Of a DNA stretch of 64,000 nucleotides, positions 1 to 11,697 are shown piece by piece. This DNA comes from Elephas maximus indicus (taxonomy: Eukaryota; Chordata; Mammalia; Proboscidea; Elephantidae). The position numbers and the translations under genes were made by a program. The notes beneath the pieces are model-generated. The model saw only the letters and a program-made list of their open reading frames with translations, searched no databases and was not told where the DNA came from. Positions within the stretch are counted from its first letter, which is position 1. Every line of letters starts with the position of its first letter. The DNA is taken from assembly GCF_024166365.1 (NCBI RefSeq), contig NC_064824.1, positions 44,740,608 through 44,804,607 on the forward strand, written 5' to 3'.

Positions 1-249
1 CTCTAAAAAAAGAAACAAAAAACCAACCCAGAACAAAAAAGGCACCCCACTGCTAGGGTACTTGCTGAGGATAAAATATAATTTCCCGTTTTGTCCATTT
101 CCAGAGGGGGCAGACTATTGTGAAGCATCTACTTTGGGTTAGTTACAGTATTTCATGCTTCAAAACATTCTTATTTAATACTACAGATAACTTCATGGGA
201 TTCCTTTTTTAGTTCCTGCTGGATCCCTGTAGGGTACAAAAAGAGTCAC

Positions 250-412
250 TTTAGGAGTTTATTAAAAATGCAGTGTCTCAGACCAGTAACACACCATTAG
301 AGAATTTGATTTAGTGGGTTTGGTATGGTGTCCCCAAATCCGCGTTTTGGTGATTTTGATGAAGCTTGTGCAGGGCCCATGCTTGGAGAAGCACTGCTGT
401 TTTTGTTGATTC
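250..412. mobile_element. hAT-type DNA transposon relic (MER20/MER5-like)
   Basis: The stretch starting near TTTATTAAAAATGCAGTGTC and ending near GGAGAAGCACTGCTG follows the layout of the small non-autonomous MER20/MER5 hAT elements common in placental mammals. It is diverged, and the exact family is uncertain. Confidence 0.4.
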
Positions 413-897
413 CAGAGGCATAAATTGTAGGCGCTGACTCTATAGCATAGACTGGGAATAGCATACTTCCAGCTTGAAAATGAACTGTTGCACATCATTT
501 GTGTAATCAATTGTTGTATAAACATTGCACATCGTGTGTTTGTGTATGCATTTTCCATAGGAACCCAAGATGATATAAACACAAAAGTCAAATGAAAGGG
601 ACAAACCCACCACCTGCAAGTTGAAGCTGTTTAGTATCACTGAAACCATTTTTTATAAAAAAGAAAGTCATAGGACATGGCTGGCTGTCATAGGAGTCTA
701 TACTTTTCAGCTTTCCCTTTTAAGTTAGTTTCAGGGAGCCAGAAATGTTACCACCTATTATTAAAATTATATTGCAAAATAAATGCAGAATTAGAAATAG
801 GATGGATAGGCAGTGCCAGGTACTCCTGTTAAGAAACTATTGAGTTTTATTATATTCCTAGTATTGTGCTCCTGAAAGAATCTTCTGTAACGCTGCT

Positions 898-1095
898 GGA
901 GTCCCTGAGTGGTGCAAATGGTTAAATGCGCTTGGCTACTAAGCGAAAACATGAAGGTTCGAGCCCCATTCACAGCAAGAAAGGCCTGGCGATCTACTTC
1001 TGGAAAATCAGCCATTGAAAACCCTATGGAGCACAGCACAACTCTGATATACATGGAGTTGCTGTGACTCAGAATTGAATCCATAACAACTGGTT
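898..1095 (+). mobile_element. AfroSINE variant (internal 'GGCCTGGCGATCTAC' type)
   Basis: It begins GGAGTCCCTGAGTGGTGCAAA and carries the tRNA-like B box region (GGTTCGAGCCC). It then has the 'aaaggcctggcgatctactt' segment and ends with the GTGACTCAGAATTGAATCC form of the family's 3' core. It is a diverged, older copy. Confidence 0.8.
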
Positions 1096-1329
1096 TGGTA
1101 TGGTTTGGTTATCAGTCTTAACTAGCAGTGGAGGCAGAGACCTATGTTTTCACTTACAAAACACTATATGCCATCATTGTCATTCTCTTCACCAGACTTG
1201 TGAGGCTTTTAATATTAATAGATGTGCATGTTCCTCTTGGGCACTGACTTTTATCACAGTTGTTCCCTTTCCTTAATTTATTTATCTCATACCCTAAAAC
1301 TTGGCTGAATTCAATTCATTTCTTAGCAC

Positions 1330-2290
1330 TGGTAGCTTTTTTTTTTTTTTCTGTATGTGCGCTATCATCTGAATAGAGGTAGTTTTACTTCTTTCTTTCC
1401 AATTTGGATGCCTTTTATTTTTCTTGCCTAATTGCGCTGGCTAGACATTTCAATACAGTGTTGAATAAAAACCAGTAGCAACCTCATTGCTGTCAAGTCC
1501 TTTCCAACTCATGGCAAATCCATGTGTGCAGAGTAGAACCGCACTCCATAGGGTTTTCAAAGCTGTGACGTTTTGGAAGCAGATCTCCACACCTTTCTTC
1601 TGAGGTGCCCCTGGGACTAGCAGTGGTGAAAGTGGGCATGCTCACTTGTTCCTCATCTTAGAGGTAAAGGGTTCAGTTTTTCACCATTAAGTATGATGTT
1701 AGCTGTGGGTTTTTCATAAATGTCCGCTATTATGTTGAGAAAGTTTCCCTTCGTTTCCTAGTTTTTCTGAGTGTTTTTTATCATGAAAGAGTGTTGGATT
1801 TTGTCTAATGCTTTTTCTGTGTCAATTAAGGTGATCATCTCTGTGTGTGTTTTTTAACTACTTCATTTTATTAATGAGATATATTACACTGATTAATTAT
1901 GTTGAACCACCCCTTGCATTTCTGGGATAAATCCCACTTGATCCAGGTGTATAATCCTTTTAATATACTGTTGGATTCAGTTTGTAATATTTTGTTGAGG
2001 ATTTTTTACATCTGTTCTTAAAAAAGATGACAGTATATAATTTTCTTTTCCTGAGATGTCTTTAGGATCATGGTAATACTGGCCTCATAAAATGTGTTAA
2101 AATGTTTCCTTCTATTTTTTGGAAGAGTTTGCAAAGGATTGGTGTTAATTCTTCTTTAAATATTTGTTAGAAATGACCAGTGAATCCATTTGTCTCTGAC
2201 TTTTATTTGTTGGGAGGTTTTTTTTTTTTTTTTGATTGCTGATTCAATCTCTTGTTATATGTCTGTTCAGATTTTCTATTTTTCCTCTTC
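1330..2290 (-). mobile_element. LINE-1 ORF2 fragment, interrupted by a SINE
   Basis: Read on the + strand this is the reverse complement of L1 ORF2, for example around 'gtggtgaaagtgggcatgc' and 'tgggataaatcccacttgat'. No long frame survives. A reverse-oriented SINE fragment (1478-1616) interrupts it in the middle. Confidence 0.8.
1478..1616 (-). mobile_element. AfroSINE-related fragment inside L1
   Basis: The copy is reverse oriented. It starts CCTCATTGCTGTCAAGTC and continues through 'gcagagtagaaccgcactcc' and 'ggaagcagatctcc'. L1 sequence resumes directly after it, so the insertion is younger than the L1. Confidence 0.75.
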
Positions 2291-3379
2291 TTAATTTGTT
2301 TTTAAAAAGCACTTCTCTGAAAATTGGGGCAGGTGGGTGTAAGTGATAACTGGAAAGAGGGTGTATGAATTCCACCAGGAAGTGGTCTTTAGACTTATGG
2401 AAGGGCAGGGACTAGAACTGTTGACCCCTGACTCATCAGCCAGCCAGTTCCTAACTGAGAACAGCTCTGATGAATGCAGTTGTTCTCCATGTCTTTTAAA
2501 GTGCTTGTCTCCTTCCATTTCTTCTGACCTGTTACCTTTTCCTTTCCTCATCTCGTTAGTACACAAATACATCATTAAGTTTGAAGAGTAACAATAGTAG
2601 CACTGTTACTAAATTTGCCTTGTCTATGAATTCTTTTCCTTTCTGCTATGTACATCTTGATCCCAGGCTTTCATTCTGAAGGTAGACCTGCACCTGAAAT
2701 TGGCTAGCTATGGCTTTAGTTAATTTTTGGTATTGAGAAAGTAGCTTTTAACTTGTAGGAAAGTGCCCTATTTGAACTTCTTTGAATATTATTTTAGTGT
2801 CTTTCAGTGGCCCACTAGTAAGAATTTTTTGCCTCATGCTTAAATGTCTTCCAGTTGGAAGACTAGCAACAGCACCAATAATTGTTACAGTTCTGTGGAT
2901 CTTTGTTCTTTAAGAGGTTGATGCTTGTAAACATGTATGTGTGGGAGAATGTAGAAGAAGTGGTGGCATGGCATTCAAGGTAGGCTAACAGAAATCACAA
3001 AAGTCCTTTTCAGGACATTAATTTTATTAGAACATAAGCAAGGGTATATCCATTTGTTAAATCTCTTCCACTATTGGATTTAAAAGTAGTTAGTTTAACT
3101 GTATTTAGTATTCCTCAGTTCTAGTTTTCTAAAGGTGTCTGTCATACCCCTGAACACAAAAAGTTCCTTTTATATTAGCTTAATAGGTAGGAGCTTTTCT
3201 GCTTTTACTAAGTAGTACATCTGGTGGCATATTAGAAAACAGTTTAATTGTTCACATAGACAATAACGTCAGTTATTATCGTTAAATGCTTACATGGTGT
3301 ATTTTCAACGTGAAGATGACATTGTAGGTGAAAGTTACATTGGCGATGGTGATAAAATATGTGGACTAAATACAAGATG

Positions 3380-3537
3380 GAAACCCTGACGGAGTAGTGG
3401 TTAAGTGCCACGGCTACTAACCAAAAGGTCAGCAGTTCAGTTCCACCAGGCGCTCCTTGGAAACTCTGTGGGGCAGTTCTACTCTGTCATATAGGGTTGC
3501 TATGAGTTGGAATCGACTCGATGGCAGTGGGTTTTTA
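3380..3537 (+). mobile_element. AfroSINE, near full length
   Basis: Starts GGAAACCCTGACGGAGTAG, carries the tRNA-like promoter region, and ends GAATCGACTCGATGGCAGTGG. Length is about 158 bases, the usual size here. Confidence 0.92.
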
Positions 3538-5008
3538 AATACAGTGCACTTTACAGATGTTTATATGGAAACTTTCTGAAGGAGGTTAGTCTAGACTGTC
3601 TGTGTTCTAATATAAACTTGACCCTTGATGAAAACTGTGTTACTTTTGTTTATTATGCTGCCATTTTTTTTAGTCTTTGAAAACTATATTTTTCACTGTC
3701 AACTGATTATACAGAGATACCAGAATACTTGTTACAGTAAAAACTCTAGCTTATATTATGTATATACTGTTCCATTAAATTGTAGAGGAAAAAAATCTAT
3801 TGAGGCACTATTAAAATCATTCTTCTGAGGTAGTTGACATACAACAAAATTGTTAGATTTTGGACACTATTGATACAGCAAGACTGTTTAAGTATTTGAA
3901 GAAGAAAATTTTTTTCTGTTTATCAGATAAAGAATAAATTGAAGCATTTGGAAGAAATGTTTTAAAATTTTTAATGTAAAAGATTCGGGTTGAATATACT
4001 TTGTAAGATTAAATAAAAATGCATGTGTTAATCTGATTTTACTGTTTCTGTGCCTCTAGATCATAGACAAACCAATATTTAAAACAACTTTGTTGATTGT
4101 TGAAAGGTGGATGGATGTATTTATGTTTGTAAAGTAGGCAGATGTGACTTTTACATATGTTTGGTCTAAGCAAGAGGCCAGGGACCATGAACTAGACTCA
4201 GATATTCATTTGATTCAGAACGTTTATCTGAAAATTTTGGTTGGCTTTCACTGGTTGGAGGTAGGGCACATGTTTTATGTTACTGTATTTAGAAATTTTT
4301 AGAGAAAGATTGCTAGATTTAAGAGCTTTCCCTTGTCTCTTACAATTTAAGTAGCAAATAGGTAGATTTTTTTCTTTTTTTTTTGGGCGGGTAGGTAACA
4401 GAGAAGCTTAACTGATTATTTCACATTTTTAAGAGTTTAGAGATGAGTAGTTTTTTGGGAGTGGAGATGGAGATGACAATTATATATTTTTAAAAAACTT
4501 ACTAAATGTAATCAAACTGTGTTCTCAGTGGTTGAGAACTACTAACAAATTAGCAGAGATATTTTGCATTTTTTTTTCCCAATTCACAGACTGCTAACTT
4601 TACTTTTTATCGAGCATTTCCCAGTGCTTTACTTTTCCCATGATCTCACCCACTAAAAGGCTGGGGATGGCGAAGGGATGGTGGAAATAATGTGTTAAGG
4701 CCTTGTTCAGAGGAAGAAGTTCAGTTGTCTGTTGCGAGTTGAGACTAATTGAGGAGCCAAATTGTGGAAGGCCTTCTAAGATCTGTTACAGATTTTGATT
4801 TTAAGGCCAGGGGCAGTGGACAGCCGTTGAATGGGCTTTAAGTTGGAGGAGTGACATGATTTTGTCTGCTCTGACCTGATTTTATACGTTTTTTGTTTCA
4901 TTTACAAGCTAGGTAACATTATTTTGTCTTATTAAGGGTGCTAGTGTGAATGTCTATTTATGGTGGCCAACTTTTCCAAAGGGTTTATTTACTTTCTAAG
5001 GTATCCTT

Positions 5009-5204
5009 GTTGTTTTATGCCTTCAAGTTGATTCCGAGTCATGGTGACCCTATAGGACAGAGTAGAAACCGCCCCATAGGGCTTCCTAGGCCAAAATGTT
5101 ATGGGGACAGATCACCAGGTCTTTTCTCGCACAGGGTTGCTGGTGGTCTGAACTGTTGGCCTTTAAGTTAGCACCTGAGTGTTTAACCACTGTGCTACCA
5201 GGGC
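5009..5204 (-). mobile_element. AfroSINE, long form, with target-site duplication
   Basis: Reverse-oriented copy of the longer variant, with an extra internal segment. It is flanked by perfect 15-base direct repeats (TTCTAAGGTATCCTT at 4994-5008 and 5205-5219), as expected for L1-type target-primed insertion. Confidence 0.93.
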
Positions 5205-5821
5205 TTCTAAGGTATCCTTAGTACCTACCAATAAGGAGGTGATATGGCTGCTCTTTATTGTCAAGCAGTGATGATTAGTGAGCACCTTTTGTATTCCAAC
5301 TCTGGATATCTCCATAAGTTTTTGTATTTCCTTAATTATTTTTTTATCTTCTGAATTCAGTTCCAAGGCAAAAGTCTACTTTTTCTAGAGGCATTAACGT
5401 ATTTTTTTCCTTGAAACAAATTTTATTTATAAAGAGGTATTGAAGAAGCACTTCAAGTTCCTTAATCTTTGTGATCTTCTGCTTATTTATCATCCTGCCT
5501 GCTTCCTTGCAGGAGAAATTAGAATAGGCCTTGATTGAGGTTCAGAAGTATCTCAAGACTTTGTGAGGGTCTCTCTTCATTTCCTGGTTTTGAAAATTAA
5601 ACCCCTCATTTTAACCTTGCCAAGTTGAGGTTAAAAATTCCTCAAACTTTGAAATTCTTTTTTGTTATTCCCGATTAGTAACTAGGTGTGAAAGTACCCG
5701 GCCCACAGTATGCCAACAGTATTTATTTGTTGAATGCAGAGGATCCTCTTTGTGGAAGGCATAGTGTCCCTATGATTTCATGTAGTGTGTCACCAACACA
5801 GACTTTAAAAGGTATCTCTGC

Positions 5822-6083
5822 GATGCTGATGAAGAGTGAGCTAATTAAATCAGGTGGACACGGGAGAATGTGTTGGCAACTCTTGACTGGAGGGGGGATG
5901 GGAAGATAGAGAGAGAGGGAAGATGGCAAAATTGGCACGAAACGAGAGACTGTAAGGGCTGACTCAATAGGGGGAGAGCAAGTGGGAGAAGGGAGTAAGA
6001 TATATGTAAACCTACATGTGACAGACTGATTGGAATGGTAAATGTTCACTTGAAGCTTAATAAAAATTAAAAAAAAAAAAAAA
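5822..6083 (+). mobile_element. 5'-truncated LINE 3' end with poly(A) tail
   Basis: The insert ends in a LINE-style tail with an AATAAA signal (AGCTTAATAAAAATTA) followed by a run of A. It is bounded by direct repeats of GTATCTCTGC (5812-5821 and 6084-6093). The body resembles the 3' end of elephant L1-type elements. No coding frame on the + strand is credible, and the longer - strand frame here is a shadow. Confidence 0.75.
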
Positions 6084-8039
6084 GTATCTCTGCTAGGAGT
6101 GGCAGGGGCAGAAGGGTGATGTTTTCTCATCACAAAGGGGAAAACCTTGGGCTCCTTTTTTTCTTTGTTTAATGGAAATTTCTCCCCCATAATGTTACAA
6201 GAAGCCTACTTATATTGGTTAAAATTAGAAGAATACAGTTCTTTTCTTACAACCATAACCTATCGCCCCTTTTTAATTATTAAAAAGGCACAGGGAGCTT
6301 GAGGCCTGAAAATTTGCCAGGCATTCTTGGGCTATTCTAGAAAAGTAATCTTAAATGTGGCCTCAGGTACCATTGAGTCGAATAAGAAATCTGCACTTTG
6401 TGGTTTGCTCTTTTAGGTAAATTAAGAAATAAGCAAATTGTAAAAAAATTTTTTTTCCCCCAGAAGGGAACCTACTTGCCCTTTTTAAAAAAGGAAATTC
6501 TATCATTCCAAATTTGGTACACTCTTTGGGGCTCTAAGACTTTATGTTGAAGCTTTTTAAGAAAATGGTTTGAGAAACTGAGAAATTTCTGTTCTTCAAA
6601 TCTTGGTCTGTATAAAAGTAGTTAGATACATATTTATTTTAGAGCCATTTATTAGTCTATTATTAGTGAAATTAGTCATTTATGAATTAACAGTGTTTGA
6701 AATACATTTTAAGAGGTTACTTTTGTAATTTGTCACGAATTAGGAGTCTAAAAGAGTCTGAAGACTCCTAATAATCACCAGTGGCTAAAGCCTGGCTTTT
6801 AAGTACTCTCACTTTGCTTGTTTTGCGTGTACATACACATAATGTCTAGTGTCACTACGTACAATGTTTGTGTTTTTAGTTTTACTCTGGATTACTCGTA
6901 TTTTTAGTTTATTTCTATTACTGGAGCTAGATGGACAGAATCTTGCAATGTTTTGTCAGTTTGATAGTAAGTATGGAGTATAACAGGCAAGGCAAAAAAA
7001 ATTTCTGGGAAGAATGCCAAAAACTGTTTGTTTTTTCCTTTAGAAGTGATTGTTTGGTGGTAAGAAGGTGCTTAGTTAAAAAAAAAAAAATCCGGATTGA
7101 CAGGGCCTAAAATGTTATATTGCCGTGTAGACATTTTATTTGAAAACTTATTCTCCTTTCTCATATTTCTAACTTGCCTATCAAAAGTCCTCTGGGACAT
7201 TTTGAACTTCAGGGCAAGTTTATGGCAGTGTTACTTTTCTTAATGCTTACAGACAGCCCAGGGCAGCCAAATAGTTGGAAGGTGACTCTGCTTCTATAAT
7301 GTATACTAATATAGAAAAGACAGGATAGCGGAAAACCTGTAATGTATGGTAGCATAGAAGCAAATTATTAAAATTATAAAAAGTTTTAAAGAAATTATAT
7401 AGCACACAAAAAGTAAACAGGATTTTTAGTTTTTTTTTAATGCTAGGAATCTTATAAATAAGATGAAAGTATAAAAAAGACTGCTGGTGATTTTCAAAAA
7501 TAGGGCTAGTTAAGTGATCTGTATTTGTTATTTAATGTGTGTTATCAGTTTGTATTCTTTCCTTTCACTGTAAGTATATTACTGTTAGCTACTCTAGTAA
7601 ATATTGCTAAGTTTCTTTAATTACTGGTTTTAAATTGGCAGATACTGCTTTGATGAAAATTTTGCAATAAGTTTTTGTGTTTAAAGTTTGTTTCTCTTGA
7701 CTTTGCTGGTCCCTTAAGGGTGATATTTGAAATTACAATTACTTTCATAACAGTTGAAGTGATCCATCTTTATTCTTTTGCATCAGAGTTTGATTATTTA
7801 CCAAAAAAGGCCTGCATTTTTCCCAAGTAAATAAAGCACAAAAAAAGCTTTCTTCATGTAAGCAGTATCTTTTCAATGTCATTCAATATAATTGTAATTA
7901 TAGATTGGTTGTTTTTTAATAGGAACTACTGTGTGTGTTAGGAGGTCTCTTCAGATTTTGAGAATTTACTTTTTATCTGTTATTCTTTGTAAAAATACTG
8001 CTTTTTTGTGGTAACAGAACATTTGCCAATTTAACATAT

Positions 8040-8298
8040 TTTGCTTGTCTAATTTTGTGACATTGATTATGGTCACCGTATTGTTCAACTGTCACCATTG
8101 TCTGTTTCTAAATTATTCTCCACCATTAACAGAAACACAGCACCCTCTCCTTTTCCCTCCCTCCCCTGGTAATAAACATGTTCCTATTTCAGATAAGTGG
8201 GATCATAAGATATTTTTCCTTTGCGACTGACTTATTTTACTTAGCATAACGTTTTCAAAGTTGATCCAGGCCGTAGCATTCATCAGGACTTCATTTCT
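8040..8298 (-). mobile_element. Old LINE-1 3' fragment (outer element, part 1)
   Basis: On the + strand this follows the reverse complement of an old L1 3' region ('gtgggatcataagat', 'cttatttta cttagcataacg'). The element is interrupted by SINEs at 8299-8532 and resumes at 8533. Confidence 0.7.
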
Positions 8299-8388
8299 CT
8301 ATAAAAACCAAAAAGCCAAACCTGCTGCCATGGAGTCATAGTGAGACTTATAAACCCTCCCCCTACTCCCCAAATCTGTTGCCATCAG
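8299..8388 (-). mobile_element. AfroSINE 3' fragments, reverse
   Basis: Two partial 3'-core matches (ACCTGCTGCCATGGAGTCAT and CTGTTGCCATCAGG) lie back to back just before a + strand SINE. They are too short for a family call beyond AfroSINE. Confidence 0.55.
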
Positions 8389-8532
8389 GTTGACCCTGGT
8401 GGTGTAGTGGTTGAGTGCTGCAACTGCTAATCAAAAGGTCGGTGGTTCAAACCCAGCAGGTGCTCTTTAGAAGTTCTATGGGGCAGTTCTGCTCTGTCCT
8501 ATAAGGTTGCTATGAGTGACACTATAGGACTG
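8389..8532 (+). mobile_element. AfroSINE inserted in old L1
   Basis: Begins TTGACCCTGGTGGTGTAGTGG, keeps the B box area (GGTGGTTCAAACCC), and ends near CTATGAGTGACACTATAGG. The L1 continues immediately after it. Confidence 0.88.
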
Positions 8533-8978
8533 AGTGAAACTGCCCCCTTGTATGTATATATCACATTTTGTTTATCCATCATCTTTTGAGGGTCATTTAG
8601 TTTGTTTCCACCTTTCGGTTATTGTGAACAGTGTTCCAGTGAACACTGGTGTGCAAGTTTCTATTTGCGCTCCTCCTTTCAGTTCTTTTGGGTGTGCACC
8701 TAGGATTGGGATTGCTGGGTCATATGGTAGTTCTGTACTTAACCCTGAGGAACTGCCAAACTCTTTTCCACAGCAGCCCTACCATTTTGTATTTCCACCA
8801 GCAGTGGATGAAGTTTCCAGTTTCTCCACATCCTTGCCCCAATACCTGTTGTTTTCTTTCTTTCTTTCTTTTTAATGTAGTTGTGAAGTGATATCTCATT
8901 TGTGGTTTTGACTTACATATTGGGTCACCATGAGTCAAATTGACTTGAAGGCAACTTTTTTTTTGGCTTTCTTTTAAT
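8533..8978 (-). mobile_element. Old LINE-1 3' fragment (outer element, part 2)
   Basis: Matches the reverse complement of the L1 ORF2 C-terminal and 3' region ('gggattgctgggtcatatgg', 'ccaccagcagtgg'). A TTTC simple repeat lies at 8852-8872. A short SINE 3'-core remnant (GGGTCACCATGAGTCAAATT) lies at about 8925-8962. Confidence 0.8.
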
Positions 8979-9030
8979 GACTAAAAGTGGTAGTGGTAGA
9001 ATTCTCACCCTCCATGCAGGAGACCCAAGT
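8979..9030 (+). mobile_element. tRNA-Gly-like SINE, 5' half
   Basis: Contains the tRNA-Gly A-box region (GTAGTGGTAGAATTCTCACC) followed by 'catgcaggagaccc'. The element breaks off where a LINE-1 inserted and continues at 10301. Confidence 0.8.
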
Positions 9031-10300
9031 TTTTATTTATTTTTGTTGTGCTTTCGGTGAAGGTTTACAGAGCACATTAGTTTCTCATTAAACAATACAC
9101 ATATTGCTCTTTGACATTGATTGCTAACCTCATGATGTGTCAACACTCTCCCCTTTTCGACCTTGGGTTCACCATTTCTAATCCGTCCACCTTTCCTGTT
9201 CGCTCCTACATTCTCGTCCTTGACCCTGACCTGGTGTGCCCATTTAGTCTGGTATACATAGTTGAACTATGTGTTTTATTGCCTTGTTTTTTAGGCCTGT
9301 CTAATTTGGCTGAAGGGTGAACCTCAGGAGTGGCTTCAGTACTGAGTTGAAAGGGTATCCGGGGACCATACTCTTGGGGTTTCTCCAGTACGCATCAGAC
9401 CAGTAAGTCTGGTCTTTTTTGTGAGTTTGAATTTTGTTCTACATTTTTCTCCAGCTCTATCTGGGACCCTCTATTGTGATCTGTGTCAGAGCAGTTGGTG
9501 GTGGTAGCTGGGCACCATCTAGTTGTGCTGGACTCAGTCTGAAGAAGGCTGTGGTAGTTGTGGTCCATTAGTCCTTTGGACTAATCCTTCCCTTGTATCT
9601 TCGGTTTTCTTCACTCTCCCTTCTGCAGACGGGATGGGACCAGTAGTTGTATCTTAGATGGCCGCTCACAGACTTGTAAGACTCCAGATGCTACTCACCA
9701 AAGTGGGATGTAGAACATTCTTTATAAACTATGTTATGCCAGTTGAGCTAGATATTCCCTGAGACCGTGGTCCCCAGCCCTCAGCCCAGAAACTCTATCC
9801 CTCAGGGATTTTGAATGTGCCTATGAAGCTTCTGTGATTTTGCCTTGGTCAAATTGTGCTGACTTCCCCAGTATTGTGTACTGTCTTACCTTTACCAAAG
9901 TTACCACTTATCTATTGTTAGTATTTTTCCCTCTCTACCCTTCCCCTCCCTCATAACCATCAAGGATTGTTTCTTTCTCTGTGTAAACCTTTTCATGAGT
10001 TTTTATAATAGTGGTCTCATCCAATATTTTACCTTTTATGATTGACTTACTTCACTCAGCATAATGCCCTCCAGATTCATCCATGTTATGAGATGTTTCA
10101 CATATTCATCATTGTTCTTTATTGTTGCACAGTATTCCATTGTGTATATATACCATAGTTTGTTAATCCGTTCCTCTGTTGATGGGGAACTGGTTGTTTC
10201 CATCTTTTTGCTATTGTGAATAATGCTGCAGTGAACATGGGTGTGCATATGTCTATTCATGTGATGGCTCTTATTTCTCTAGGATCTGTTCCTAGGAGTG
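9031..10300 (-). mobile_element. LINE-1 3' end, inserted in the tRNA-Gly SINE
   Basis: Positions 9031 to about 9900 are an elephant-type L1 3' UTR in reverse ('ggcctgtctaatttggctga', 'accagtaagtctggtctttt'). Positions 9990-10290 are the ORF2 C-terminal end in reverse ('tattccattgtgtatatata'). The SINE sequence GGAGACC(C/T)A(A/G)G occurs on both sides as a probable target-site duplication. Confidence 0.88.
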
Positions 10301-10575
10301 GGAGACCTAGGTTTGATTCCCTGCTGTCTGCCATCTGTCAGTGGAGGCTTTCATGTTGCTATGATGCTAAACAGGTTTCAACGGAGCTTCTGGACTAAGA
10401 CAGACTAGGAAGAAAGGCCTGGTGATCTACTTCTGAAAATCAGCCAATGAAAACCCTATAGATCACAATGGTGTGATCACAATGGATCATGGCATAGGAG
10501 CAGAAATGGGCAGCACATTGTTCTGTTGTATGTGGGGTTGCCATGAGTCAGGGCCAACTTGCTGGCAGCTAAAAC
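10301..10575 (+). mobile_element. tRNA-Gly-like SINE, 3' half
   Basis: Resumes with GGAGACCTAGGTTTGATTCC (the tRNA B box), then 'gttgctatgatgctaaacagg' and 'agaaaggcctggtgatctac'. It ends GCCAACTTGCTGGCAGCTAA, the 3' end of an afrotherian SINE. The L1 it landed in resumes after AGTGACTA, which pairs with AATGACTA before the 5' half. Confidence 0.88.
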
Positions 10576-10690
10576 AGTGACTAATGATGTTGAGCATCTT
10601 CTCCTGTGCTTGTTGGCCTTATGTCTTAACTCTTATTCTAAATTTATGCCCAATTCTGACTTCGTATGATTATAAGAATAACCTATTAAT
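10576..10690 (-). mobile_element. Old LINE-1 3' fragment (outer element, part 3)
   Basis: Starts 'tgactaatgatgttgagcat', the direct continuation of the L1 left at 8978, and fades out within about 100 bases. Confidence 0.7.
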
Positions 10691-10867
10691 TCTGATGGGA
10701 GTATTGGCCCCTAGTTGGAATCACCATGGTCCTTCCTCCCACTCCCTCCCAATGATGAACATCTAATGTCAGAAATCAATTTTCCACAGTCTAGGTAAAG
10801 CCTGTACCTACTTGTACCTGTTTTGATGTAATTCTGTTTGAATGAGTGCCAGAGAACTGCATTAAAA

Positions 10868-10912
10868 AAACCTGTTGCCGTTGAGTAGATTCCGAATCAT
10901 AGTGACCCTGTG
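10868..10912 (-). mobile_element. AfroSINE 3' fragment
   Basis: A short reverse 3'-core match (ACCTGTTGCCGTTGAGTAG followed by ATAGTGACCCTGT). Confidence 0.7.
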
Positions 10913-11589
10913 AAACCTGAGCATTTACAGTTATCCCACACACTTTTTGGCTATAGGCAGAACAGTTTTCTGTTGTGCTTTGTCTTTGAAGATATCTTGT
11001 TTATCCCTAACAATATATATCTTTCACGAAAGTGACTAAATATCAGGAAGATAGCAACAAAGAGAAATATAGGATAAATATGGACGTAAATAAGCTTTGC
11101 TATGTCAGGTTTTATAAGACAAGATGAAACAGCCAACAAGTCAACTCTATAAACAAAATTACTTTGATCTTTTACTTTCTTATGCTCAGAGAGACCAAAC
11201 AGGGACCCACGTAAAGCAAAGGCTTGATTTCCTTACTCGAATTTGCCAATCCTTTTGATACCTGTAGCCATGTAGTCAGTGTGGCTATTAGAAGCCCTTA
11301 ACTTTTATTGGGTGATTAGTATGACTTCTTGTGTTTCTTCCCATTTCAGCACGGTTTAGTCACTGTATTCAGAATAATCTTTAAAATATCACTTCTTTCT
11401 CTTAACTCTTGATGCCTTCTGAAATTCTCCTGGTTATATTCAGTATTAAAGTGTGTGGCACACTCCAGTTAAACACTGATTTTTTATTTATTTGGTTATC
11501 TTGTCTCTATTTTAGTTTTGTCTCTCCTTAATAGTTCTGCTTTAGTCCCGTTTTGTCCATGAAGCCTTCTCTTAATGCTCCAGACCCTG

Positions 11590-11697
11590 CAGGTTGACTT
11601 AGTGCACATGTATTGAGTTCCTATACTGTGCCAAGCTCTGATGATGGAGAGATAAGGGCTTGTTCTAGGAACTCATAGTCTAATGGAGATCCTAGGT
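11590..11697. repeat. Possible L2-like relic
   Basis: 'tattgagttcctatactgtg ccaagctctgatga' and the following 'aactcatagtctaatgg' resemble an old L2-type conserved segment. The copy is strongly diverged. Confidence 0.35.

Noticed and set aside
5723..6190. 155-codon frame on the - strand
   Set aside because: It crosses a LINE 3' end with its poly(A) tail and both target-site repeats, so it is antisense shadow of a repeat.
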